Of a DNA stretch of 12,973 nt, positions 6,991 to 12,973 are shown piece after piece. Origin of the DNA: PXAH01 sp964605645. GTDB lineage: Bacteria; Omnitrophota; Gorgyraeia; Duberdicusellales; 4484-171. Numbering within the stretch: position 1 is the first letter of the stretch; each line of letters begins with the position of its first letter. The DNA is taken from positions 1 to 12,973 of the forward strand of contig CAZSDJ010000041.1 of NCBI GenBank assembly GCA_964605645.1, given 5' to 3'. The translations under genes were made by a program, and so were the position numbers. The notes under the pieces were generated by a model that saw only the letters and a list, made by a program, of their open reading frames with translations, was not told the DNA's origin and searched no databases.

Positions 6991-7161
6991 CAGATGCTCT
7001 CCTTGCCCCCCCAAACCTATTAATCGTTTTATTAAAACCCTGTATATTTTATTCAACATATAATTTATTTTCCCATTTATAGGGCCTCTCATCATTTCCA
7101 ATGGATGTCTCTCGAGATGAATTATTATAGCGGAAGGCACAAACCGTAAAAATCTTCTCAT
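6919..7161 (-). pseudogene. Probable truncated gene remnant, 5' end only
   Basis: An 80-codon minus-strand frame whose ATG (7159-7161) overlaps the TGA of the upstream GT2 gene as ATGA, the same junction used twice elsewhere in this operon. Its first 50 or so residues, MRRFLRFVPSAIIIHLERHP and on to about LNKIYRVLIKRL, look like genuine protein. The last 24 codons are antisense to the convergent GT8 gene and read as non-specific hydrophobic sequence (LLFSFMLRFFVCHL). The simplest reading is a glycan-operon gene cut off when the plus-strand GT8 module was joined here. No family is recognised. It may be a real short protein, but a 72-bp tail-to-tail overlap would be unusual. The 6991-7157 region holds nothing else clear, and no bidirectional terminator. 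Confidence 0.4.
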
Positions 7162-8015
7162 GATTTACTTAGAGATTTTGAGTTTTTATAGCGTATAAAT
7201 GACAACCATACAAATTTTGCAGCAAAAAAGAAAAAGCCGTCGGCAATCATAATCTTAGTTGCCTTGTTCAATGCTGTCTTTGATTTAGAAAACAGTTCAT
7301 AAAATTTTATATTCTGTTTTCTCTCTCTGCGCAAAACGGCAATAGGAACTGAAGCGTTCATCCCATCGCCCGATCTTCGCCATTCATATATGGTCTTATT
7401 AAGATAATAGCCTTTGGCACCTGAGATCAATGCCCGTTTCCAAAAATCTACATCTTGAACGTCATAAGAGAATTCAAGCGCATACCCGCCAATACGTTTC
7501 CATAGTCTTTTTCGGCAGGGGCTGCCTCCATATAAAATCCAATCATGAATAATCAACCTTTCCGGATCTAAAAATCCCTTAGAAGATGCGAGTATACTGC
7601 AATCTACAATATCTGCATAATTGCTTTCTGGTTCTTTTCTAATATAATTACCAAAAACAAAATCCGCTTTCGGATTATTTTGGAAAGCTTTACGTACACT
7701 TAATACTGCATCTTGGGGCAAGACATCATCCGCATCTAAAGGAATACAGATATTTCCCTGCATAGCTTTATAACCGCTATTTCTTGCAGCCGACAGCCCC
7801 TTGTTTTCATTATGCCAAACAACTCGCGCTTTGCCGTTTTTTTCTAACTGACAGCAGATTCTATTTATAATTTCACATGGAGAAGCATCATTCACAACAA
7901 TAAGCTCAAAATCTTTGTCAATCTGACCCTCAACACTTTCGATGGCCCGTTTTAAAAGTTTGCCTTCGTTGTAGCAGGTAATTACAATACTAATTTTATT
8001 ATCACTATATTCCAT
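7158..8015 (-). CDS. Glycosyltransferase family 2
   Basis: A 285-residue cytoplasmic, GT-A fold inverting glycosyltransferase expected to add one sugar during glycan assembly. Motifs: ISIVITCYNEG 8-18, LIVVNDAS 38-45, NKGLSAARNSGY 71-82 and the metal-binding LDADD 93-97; then FVFGNYIRKE, and YDVQDVDFWKRA, which supplies the candidate catalytic acid residues. Near the C-terminus is a hydrophobic stretch (FFFFAAKFVWLSFI, about 261-274) that may dock on the membrane. Donor and acceptor cannot be read from sequence. The ATG at 8013-8015 begins 20 nt after the radical SAM gene ends, without a visible Shine-Dalgarno. Its stop overlaps the start of the truncated downstream frame. Confidence 0.92.
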   Translation of the reverse strand: MEYSDNKISIVITCYNEGKLLKRAIESVEGQIDKDFELIVVNDASPCEIINRICCQLEKNGKARVVWHNENKGLSAARNSGYKAMQGNICIPLDADDVLPQDAVLSVRKAFQNNPKADFVFGNYIRKEPESNYADIVDCSILASSKGFLDPERLIIHDWILYGGSPCRKRLWKRIGGYALEFSYDVQDVDFWKRALISGAKGYYLNKTIYEWRRSGDGMNASVPIAVLRRERKQNIKFYELFSKSKTALNKATKIMIADGFFFFAAKFVWLSFIRYKNSKSLSKS

Positions 8016-8035
8016 AAATACTATAGAAGAAATGT

Positions 8036-9184
8036 TTAATTGAAAATATCGCGTTGTTGCAATCTTTGTAATTCATCGCTACCAAGAGGAAATCTTTTTG
8101 AGGATCTTGATAAGCGGCCGGTACCGCCATCTAAAACCCAGTTTATTTTGTCGACACCCACGGCTTTCGCATCCTTTCTTAACCGATTTATCATCTCATC
8201 CGTATCATTCCAATTAAAGAGTATTGTGTCTATCACAACAGATGGAAGTTTGCTTTTATACATTTTCCTTAGCTTTGTTAGTTGTTTTATATTTGCCATA
8301 ACTTTGCTATAATCAGCTCCATATTTTGAATATTTAAGCATATTTTCTGTCCCAGCTCCGCCATGAACAGAGATACTTACATAATTTATCTTTTGTTCAA
8401 TCAAACATCTGGATATCTTTTCATCCATCAGCATTCCGTTCGTACACAGGCACATTTTAAGTTTGTCAGATTCCTTGCGGCATTTTTTTACAAAAACACA
8501 AAAACCGTCGTGCAACAATGGCTCGCCATGGTTAAAAAGATTTAGCTTTTCAATTTTTGGCAGAAAGGATTTTATATTATCGAAAATTTTATCTAAATTA
8601 GGCTTTGTTTCATTGTTTTTGCGGTATTTATAAATTTCGTTTGAACAGCAACAGCCATAATTGCACCTACCCATTATTTCTATTTGGATGACTTTCGGGT
8701 GCCGATAAGCAAAATTCTGCCATTTTGAATAATCATTCTTTTTTGACAATATGGGCGCATGCCTTGTCCCGATACAATCTCTACATTGTTTCAGGTCGTA
8801 AAGATCTCCAAACATTAAAATGTTTTTAACTTTATTATTCCATATTTCAGAGATATCATGTTTATAGACAGATCCAAGCCTATTTTTCCCATAAGGATCA
8901 AAACAACACGTTGTAACAGATCCGTCTGACAGAATGTTAATCATCTGAGGAAATTCTTTACACCAAGGACGAAATGCAGAAAAAGCTCTTCTGATTTTTC
9001 TCCCATATTTTGTGAGCATTAATGGCTTAAACGCTGTCTTTAAAATCAGGTTTTTTTTCGCATTAGCATCTTTTTCTTTAAATAAAATATGGCAAAGCGT
9101 AGGGATTTTTTTGGCAACACCAGAAAGTTTTTTAAAAAATTGTTTGCTCATTATAAGGGAAGATTTGCTTTTATTTCTATTCAT
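8036..9184 (-). CDS. Radical SAM protein with an N-terminal SPASM-like region
   Basis: A 382-residue predicted iron-sulfur enzyme. Residues about 70-140 look like a SPASM motif: C75, INILSDGSVTTCCFDP (82-97), NRLGSVYKHDISEIWN (101-116) and CRDC (134-137), which would hold an auxiliary cluster. The radical SAM core follows, starting at about 165: IEIMGRCNYGCCCSNE (168-183), NHGEP (218-222, SAM-binding GxP-type motif), LCTNGMLMDEK, YVSISVHGG (268-276) and a late INWVLDGGTG strand. Cys 174, 178, 179 and 180 do not give the canonical CX3CX2C because position 181 is Ser. In most SPASM enzymes the auxiliary region is C-terminal. The role is unknown; sitting between two GT2 genes it may modify a sugar or glycan. 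The start overlaps the upstream stop by 8 nt (ATGAATAG); Met12 is an alternative start. Confidence 0.85.
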   Translation of the reverse strand: MNRNKSKSSLIMSKQFFKKLSGVAKKIPTLCHILFKEKDANAKKNLILKTAFKPLMLTKYGRKIRRAFSAFRPWCKEFPQMINILSDGSVTTCCFDPYGKNRLGSVYKHDISEIWNNKVKNILMFGDLYDLKQCRDCIGTRHAPILSKKNDYSKWQNFAYRHPKVIQIEIMGRCNYGCCCSNEIYKYRKNNETKPNLDKIFDNIKSFLPKIEKLNLFNHGEPLLHDGFCVFVKKCRKESDKLKMCLCTNGMLMDEKISRCLIEQKINYVSISVHGGAGTENMLKYSKYGADYSKVMANIKQLTKLRKMYKSKLPSVVIDTILFNWNDTDEMINRLRKDAKAVGVDKINWVLDGGTGRLSRSSKRFPLGSDELQRLQQRDIFN

Positions 9185-10025
9185 TCAGCTGACTTCGTTT
9201 CTTAAAACTTTTCAGGAATTTATAAAGTTGAGGGTTAAATTTATTTATCCAGATTCCAAAAAGACCAATCTCCCTCGCCAATTCCTTAAAAGGATTATAA
9301 AAAATTAAATAGATTAGATAGTCTTTTTTACCAAAATTTTTTTTAATCATTTTTTTTGTCTCATCAAGACATAATTTTGGATTTTTTTTGCTTAATCCTC
9401 CCGTAGAAAAACGAGAAATCACAATCTCAGATAAATAAAAACTAGCATTATCTTTTAACATTCTACATATTAAATCATGGTCGGCCATAAGTTTATAAGA
9501 AGTATCAAAAGAGTATTTTAATAGTAGCTTTCTTTTTGTAAAAATCCCTTGATGATTTAAAGTTTGGCCTTTTTTAAGATATGAAATCACATTTTCCCCC
9601 TTGCGTGGATGCTTAACTGTAAATAATACCCCATTTTTCAAAAACTCTACTTTACCATATAAAATATCAGTCTTTTTGTTTCTTAATTCTTTCGCGACAT
9701 TTAAAAGAACATCATTTTTAACAAAAAAATCATCAGCATTTAAAAAGAAAACATAATCTCCCTGAGCAATTCTCGCGCCCTTGTTCATAGCGTCATAAAT
9801 GCCATTATCTTTCTCGCTGGTCCATTTATCAATCTTGTGATAACCGTTTCTTGAAGAGTATTTATTAATTAATTCTAAGGTGCCATCTGTCGATCCTCCA
9901 TCAATAATAATGTATTCAAAACTATTAAAATTTTGCGAAATAACAGAATTAATTGTTCTTTCAATGGTTTTTTCTCCATTTAAAACAACTGTAATAACTG
10001 AAATTAAGGGTTTTTTAACTTTCAT
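9177..10025 (-). CDS. Glycosyltransferase family 2 (WcaE-like architecture)
   Basis: A 282-residue GT-A fold, inverting glycosyltransferase of the cytoplasmic side of the membrane. Visible motifs: ISVITVVLNGEKTIERTINS 8-27, IIIDGGSTDGT 39-49, SEKDNGIYDAMNKG 70-83 and the metal-binding LNADD 95-99. These are followed by LNHQGIFTKR (about 156-165) and LMADHDLICRM. The SEKDNGIYDAMNKG block is typical of the GT2 subgroup that includes colanic-acid WcaE and many O-antigen transferases. The sugar specificity is not readable. ATG 10023-10025 overlaps the stop of the GT4 gene as ATGA and has a good ribosome site. The gene looks notably richer in A and T than the one upstream. Confidence 0.93.
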   Translation of the reverse strand: MKVKKPLISVITVVLNGEKTIERTINSVISQNFNSFEYIIIDGGSTDGTLELINKYSSRNGYHKIDKWTSEKDNGIYDAMNKGARIAQGDYVFFLNADDFFVKNDVLLNVAKELRNKKTDILYGKVEFLKNGVLFTVKHPRKGENVISYLKKGQTLNHQGIFTKRKLLLKYSFDTSYKLMADHDLICRMLKDNASFYLSEIVISRFSTGGLSKKNPKLCLDETKKMIKKNFGKKDYLIYLIFYNPFKELAREIGLFGIWINKFNPQLYKFLKSFKKRSQLNE

Positions 10026-11101
10026 TTTATTTTCTCCTTAATCTTATCAACAAACTTCTTAACATCAAACTCTCCAGCCCTTTTCAAGCAATATTCTTTA
10101 TATTTCTCTGGATTTTTACCAACTTCTTTTATCGTCATAACTAATTCATCAATGCTTGCTTTAATAAGTTTTCCTGCTTTTCCATCAATAACTGTTTCTT
10201 TGTATCCTCCCTCTTTTGCCGCAATGACGGGCTTTCCAGAAGCCATAGCCTCGACAGGAGTCATGCCAAAATCCTCATCTTTGGCCGTGCATATTAATCC
10301 CTTGCATTCCGAATAAAGCTTTTTTAATTCTTCGCTAGAAACCCAGTGTCTTATTTCAACGTTTTTTGGTTTCTTCCTTTCTATTTCTTTTTTATACGCT
10401 TCAAATTGTCTGGCGTTTTTTTCATAGCTGCCAACAATTATCAATCTTTCTTTTGGAAGTTTTTGAAATGACTCAAGTTGTATCTCAATCCTTTTGTGTT
10501 TTAAAAGGCGGTTGACAGAAAGCCAGTAATTTTTAGCGGGTCTCCAACAATGCTTAGAAACTTCAGTTGGGGGATAAATGACTCCAGCTTCAATGCCAAG
10601 ATATTTTTTCAAGCGCTTTTGGGTGTTTTTTGAGTTGCAGACAATTTTATCTATTTTTTTAATGTATTTTGGATGAAGCCATCTATTAAAAGATGTCCAG
10701 ATGTCATAAAAAAAGCGGAAATAAAAAGGAACGATATTGTTCCTGACATATCCTCTCAAATCCCAGAGCTCCCGGCAAGGAGAGTGAACATACCAAAGAA
10801 CTGGCCTATTGCGTTTTGCAGCAGAAACAGCCCAGTCGCCTGATATTATGTAATGATCATAATCAAGCTTGATTCTTGAAAATCGCCAAAGAGCTGCTTG
10901 ATGACGAAAGGGGGCCTGAAGAGGAACTTTTCCGATTGATTTTATTCTTGGAAGAATATCCTCGAAACCAGCCCTTTTTATTTTTTCCTTATCAATATTA
11001 GTGGTATAAAGGTCAGCTTTCAATTCTCGAGCTAAAGTTAAGGTGACTATTTCAGCTCCCCCTATATTATCCAAAAAGTTATGAAAGACAGCTATTTTCA
11101 T
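10022..11101 (-). CDS. Glycosyltransferase family 4 (GT-B fold)
   Basis: A 359-residue retaining glycosyltransferase using a nucleotide-sugar donor. The N-terminal domain begins MKIAVFHNFLDNIGGAEIV, with the glycine-rich GGAE (14-17) common in GT4 enzymes, and includes LWYVHSPCRELWD (102-114). IVCNSKNTQKRLKKYLG (153-169) lies near the domain linker. The donor-binding domain shows YWLSVNRLLKHKRIE (192-206), LIIVGSYEK, and DEDFGMTPVEAMASGKPVIA (275-294), where E276 and E284 form the EX7E motif. Length is usual for the family. It lacks a membrane segment but likely works at the membrane face on a lipid-linked acceptor. Both ends overlap neighbours as ATGA. AAGGA sits only 3 nt from the start codon, so coupling to the upstream gene probably matters. 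Confidence 0.94.
   Translation of the reverse strand: MKIAVFHNFLDNIGGAEIVTLTLARELKADLYTTNIDKEKIKRAGFEDILPRIKSIGKVPLQAPFRHQAALWRFSRIKLDYDHYIISGDWAVSAAKRNRPVLWYVHSPCRELWDLRGYVRNNIVPFYFRFFYDIWTSFNRWLHPKYIKKIDKIVCNSKNTQKRLKKYLGIEAGVIYPPTEVSKHCWRPAKNYWLSVNRLLKHKRIEIQLESFQKLPKERLIIVGSYEKNARQFEAYKKEIERKKPKNVEIRHWVSSEELKKLYSECKGLICTAKDEDFGMTPVEAMASGKPVIAAKEGGYKETVIDGKAGKLIKASIDELVMTIKEVGKNPEKYKEYCLKRAGEFDVKKFVDKIKEKIK
10034..10039 (-). promoter_or_regulatory. Shine-Dalgarno AAGGAG for the GT2 gene at 10025
   Basis: CTCCTT on the plus strand reads AAGGAG on the minus strand, 8 nt before the ATG at 10025. It is the clearest ribosome-binding site in the window and lies within the end of the GT4 coding sequence. 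It fixes this start. It also shows that the organism uses Shine-Dalgarno initiation at least inside operons. Confidence 0.8.
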
Positions 11102-12213
11102 TTTTCCTTAATACCCAGAATGCTTAATATAAAAGAGGAAAATATAGTTTGGAAGCCCAGGATTATCAAAGTTAGGGCAACAATGGAGTTTTTAATTTCA
11201 TTTAAAGCTCCAAAATCAGTCTTTAGCCACTTGAAAAGGATAACCAAAAGGATAACCAATCCCAAAAGGACGGCTGATCCTCCCAGAAAAGTTGCCTTTT
11301 CTATTGTCAGGTATCGGTAAATCTTTTCTGTCTTTGGATCTTCTTCTCCCAAATGAACAATAGAATAAGTTTTAGCGAAAAGGGAAAAAACAATAAGCTG
11401 GTAGCCCAGAACAGCTAAAAGAGAGGAGATAAACATCGGATGGATATAAAAGTTTAAGCCGAAGAGGTGAGGGGTGCCAAAGTAAAACCATCCTAGGGTA
11501 AAAGCTCCCAAAAGAAAAATAATTAATCCCGGCAGGAAAAAAAGAAAATAAGGGCTGTAAAGCAGCATAAACCTCAAGTGGCGCCAGCCGTCAGAGAAGG
11601 ACTTCAGTTTTGACTTGCCCTCCCTTTTTTTATAATCAATCGGTATCTCTTTTATTCTTCCTTTTGCTTTAATGGCTTTGATTATCATTTCAGAGGCAAA
11701 CTCCATTCCAGTTGTCCGAAGATTTAATTTCTCCAAAAAAGATTTCCGGACTGCCCGCATGCCAGAATGAGGATCTTTTATCTTGTTCTTGAAAAAAATT
11801 CTTAAAAGAGAAGAGAGAAGGGGGTTGCCAAGATAACGGTGCAAAAAGGGCATAGCTCCTTTTTCCATCCTGCCAGAAAACCTGTCTCCCAGGACTAAAT
11901 CGTACCCTTTTTTAAGCTCTTCGATAAAAATAGGAACATCTTCGAAGCTGTAGCTTCCGTCAGCGTCAGCCATAAAAATGTATTTGCCTTGAGCTTTTCT
12001 AAAAGCCTCCAGGTAAGCTGCTCCGTATCCATCTTTGTCGTGTTTTAAGAGCTTGACATGATAATTGCTAGCAATTTGGGGAGAACTATCTTCTGAAGAA
12101 TCTGAAACTATAATTTCAAAGTTGCCTTTCAGCTTTTTGATTGAATCTAAGCAAAAAGCCAAAGATTTCTCTTCGTTTTGGCAGGGAAGGATAATTGTCA
12201 ACTCCGGCTTCAT
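11098..12213 (-). CDS. GT2 polyprenyl-phosphate sugar synthase-like protein with C-terminal membrane domain
   Basis: A 371-residue membrane-bound glycosyltransferase. The cytoplasmic catalytic part (1-210) is DPM1/GtrB-like: LTIILPCQNEEKSL 5-18, IIVSDSSEDSS 34-44, metal-binding MADADGSY 81-88, LVLGDRFSG 106-114, and DPHSGMRA 147-154, a signature of enzymes that transfer sugar to a polyprenyl phosphate. About four membrane helices follow (roughly 213-245, 258-282, 308-330 and 345-366), as in GtrB-type proteins. The likely product is a polyprenyl-phosphate-linked hexose for use by a membrane transferase outside the cytoplasm. The sugar is not known. It is first gene of the minus-strand operon, with no Shine-Dalgarno at ATG 12213, and its stop overlaps the GT4 start as ATGA. 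Confidence 0.9.
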   Translation of the reverse strand: MKPELTIILPCQNEEKSLAFCLDSIKKLKGNFEIIVSDSSEDSSPQIASNYHVKLLKHDKDGYGAAYLEAFRKAQGKYIFMADADGSYSFEDVPIFIEELKKGYDLVLGDRFSGRMEKGAMPFLHRYLGNPLLSSLLRIFFKNKIKDPHSGMRAVRKSFLEKLNLRTTGMEFASEMIIKAIKAKGRIKEIPIDYKKREGKSKLKSFSDGWRHLRFMLLYSPYFLFFLPGLIIFLLGAFTLGWFYFGTPHLFGLNFYIHPMFISSLLAVLGYQLIVFSLFAKTYSIVHLGEEDPKTEKIYRYLTIEKATFLGGSAVLLGLVILLVILFKWLKTDFGALNEIKNSIVALTLIILGFQTIFSSFILSILGIKEK

Positions 12214-12219
12214 AAGTTA

Positions 12220-12248
12220 ATTTAAGCATAAAGAATTTCTTCTTTCAA
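12220..12248 (-). promoter_or_regulatory. Candidate promoter of the minus-strand glycan operon
   Basis: On the minus strand TTGAAA (12243-12248) and TTAAAT (12220-12225) are separated by 17 nt, a sigma70-like arrangement with 4 of 6 matches in the -10 box. A start about 7 nt downstream would fall on the ATG at 12213, implying a leaderless transcript, in line with the lack of a ribosome site there. The surrounding DNA is AT-rich, so chance matches are possible. Confidence 0.4.
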
Positions 12249-12278
12249 TCGGAATTTAAAAAAAGCGTCCGGACCATA

Positions 12279-12322
12279 GGGATTTTCCTGAAAATAAGTT
12301 CGGATTTTATTCAATAAATCCC
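12279..12322. repeat. Inverted repeat in the divergent intergenic region
   Basis: GGGATTT at 12279-12285 pairs with AAATCCC at 12316-12322 around a 30-nt loop. Inside the loop AAAAT and ATTTT could form a second short helix. It lies between the two divergent promoters and could be a structured leader element or an operator. No known riboswitch or T-box core motif is recognised. Confidence 0.3.
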
Positions 12323-12364
12323 GCATAACAGTATATCCGAGTCATTTTGTACCCCATTTACGAT

Positions 12365-12387
12365 AGAGGGCAATTCACCCTCTTTTT
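12365..12387 (+). terminator. Intrinsic terminator-like hairpin upstream of hisD
   Basis: AGAGGG (12365-12370) pairs with CCCTCT (12378-12383) around the 7-nt loop CAATTCA, followed by TTTT then ATTGTTTTT. The six-pair stem with T-run fits a plus-strand intrinsic terminator. There is no upstream plus-strand gene within 5 kb, so it would either block stray antisense transcription from the minus-strand operon region or act on a longer hisD leader. Confidence 0.5.
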
Positions 12388-12388
12388 A

Positions 12389-12417
12389 TTGTTTTTAGGG
12401 TTAATTAATGATATTCT
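12389..12417 (+). promoter_or_regulatory. Candidate hisD promoter
   Basis: TTGTTT (12389-12394) and TATTCT (12412-12417) are exactly 17 nt apart, a moderate sigma70-like pair. It begins right after the terminator-like hairpin, so a transcript starting near 12424 would escape it. The leader would then be about 8 nt, matching the lack of a Shine-Dalgarno before ATG 12432. Confidence 0.4.
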
Positions 12418-12431
12418 AAAGCATTAAGATC

Positions 12432-12973
12432 ATGAATAAAGTCCAAAAAATTATTAAAGAAGTGAGAGAGGGCGGAGATAGGGCTGTAAAAAAATATACA
12501 GCTGTTTTTGATAAGGTAAAATTAGATAAGTTTAAAGTAACCCGAAAAGATATAAGAAGAGCGTATAAAGAGACAGACCAAGAGACGATTAAGGCGCTGG
12601 GGGAGGCGGCCTCTAATATTAAAGAATTTGCCAAGAGGCAGTCTAAAGGGCTTAAAGACTTTGAGTATAGCAAAGAAGGGGTTACCCTGGGACAGAAAAT
12701 AATTCCCCTTAAAAGAGTGGGTGTTTATGCACCAGGCGGCAGATATCCTTTGCCCTCTACTGCTTTAATGGGAGTAATTCCGGCTAAGGTGGCAGGAGTT
12801 GAGAATGTCATTGTTTGTTCTCCTAAAATAAAAGACGCTACCATAGTGGCCTCAGACCTAGCAGGAGCAGACGAGATTTATAACATCGGGGGCGTTCAGG
12901 CAATAGCCGCTATGGCCTATGGAACAGAAAGCATACCAAGGGTAGATAAAGTAGTAGGGCCGGGAAATGAATA
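12432..12973 (+). CDS. hisD: Histidinol dehydrogenase, N-terminal part (runs off the window)
   Basis: Histidinol dehydrogenase catalyses the last two steps of histidine synthesis, oxidising L-histidinol to L-histidine with NAD and zinc in the cytoplasm. The frame is open to the window end, giving 180 codons of a protein usually about 430 residues long. Family motifs: VREGGDRAVKKYTAVFD (11-27), IIPLKRVGVYAPGGRYPLPS (about 91-110), MGVIPAKVAGVENVIVCSP, and YNIGGVQAIAAMAYGTESIP followed by KVVGPGNE. ATG 12432 is the first possible start, since an in-frame TAA lies at 12417-12419. The protein therefore begins close to VREGGD and lacks some 20 N-terminal residues present in many homologues. It is divergent from the glycan operon, and no other his gene is in view. 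Confidence 0.95.
   Translation, partial: MNKVQKIIKEVREGGDRAVKKYTAVFDKVKLDKFKVTRKDIRRAYKETDQETIKALGEAASNIKEFAKRQSKGLKDFEYSKEGVTLGQKIIPLKRVGVYAPGGRYPLPSTALMGVIPAKVAGVENVIVCSPKIKDATIVASDLAGADEIYNIGGVQAIAAMAYGTESIPRVDKVVGPGNE

Noticed and set aside
6991..7157. Bidirectional terminator between the convergent operons
   Set aside because: Only a weak TTAAT/ATTAA pairing near 7019-7035, without GC-rich stem or proper T-run.
8040..8312. 90-codon plus-strand frame opposite the radical SAM gene
   Set aside because: Antisense shadow of a gene with clear conserved motifs.
9012..9308. 98-codon plus-strand frame across the radical SAM and GT2 junction
   Set aside because: Antisense to two confidently identified genes; the composition reflects their reverse complement.
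12214..12431. T-box or histidine attenuator in the hisD leader
   Set aside because: No T-box core motif and no His-codon-rich leader peptide; the candidate promoter lies after the hairpin.
12416..12673. 85-codon minus-strand frame opposite hisD
   Set aside because: Antisense shadow of hisD, which has unmistakable family motifs.
1..12973. CRISPR array, insertion sequence, toxin-antitoxin or phage defence system
   Set aside because: No regular direct repeats, transposase, integrase, nuclease or paired small genes were seen. The locus is explained as surface polysaccharide synthesis.

Overview
The window reads as bacterial chromosome from an uncultured, moderately AT-rich organism. Bacterial signs are a bL33 ribosomal protein, an intronless tRNA-Trp, a Wzm/Wzt-type polysaccharide exporter and a bacterial-type hisD. 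The tRNA has no encoded CCA end. Genes are tightly packed with several ATGA overlaps, and clear Shine-Dalgarno sites are rare. UGA serves as an ordinary stop (it ends at least three genes at sensible lengths), so the UGA-recoding candidate phyla are unlikely. A hisD gene argues against the most reduced parasitic lineages. No finer placement is supported.

Layout. 1-629: end of a housekeeping block, with the 3' end of rpmG (bL33), a DUF523 gene and tRNA-Trp, the tRNA overlapping the DUF523 stop codon. 630-957: no gene seen, several short palindromes. 958-4956: compact plus-strand operon of a polytopic GT-C-like membrane protein, Wzm-type permease, Wzt-type ATPase and SAM methyltransferase. 4957-6990: a small gap holding a 13-codon reading frame, then a 642-residue protein with two glycosyltransferase-like domains (unnamed GT-A-like plus GT8). 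12213-7158 (minus strand, converging): polyprenyl-phosphate-sugar-synthase-like GT2 with membrane tail, GT4, GT2, a radical SAM protein with SPASM-like region, and another GT2, followed by an apparently cut-off reading frame running into the GT8 gene. 12214-12431: divergent regulatory region. 12432-12973: 5' part of hisD.

Together the middle 11 kb is a cell-surface polysaccharide locus. Cytoplasmic glycosyltransferases would build a lipid-linked glycan, the Wzm/Wzt pair would export it, the methyltransferase could modify or cap it, and the GT2-membrane protein plus the GT-C-like protein could add a side sugar outside the membrane. The most unusual parts are the two-domain glycosyltransferase, the radical SAM protein with its Cys-rich SPASM-like segment in front of the radical SAM core and a shifted cysteine motif, the tRNA/CDS overlap, and gene debris on both sides of the GT8 gene that suggests modular replacement. 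I see no CRISPR array, insertion sequence, transposase, phage gene or defence system.
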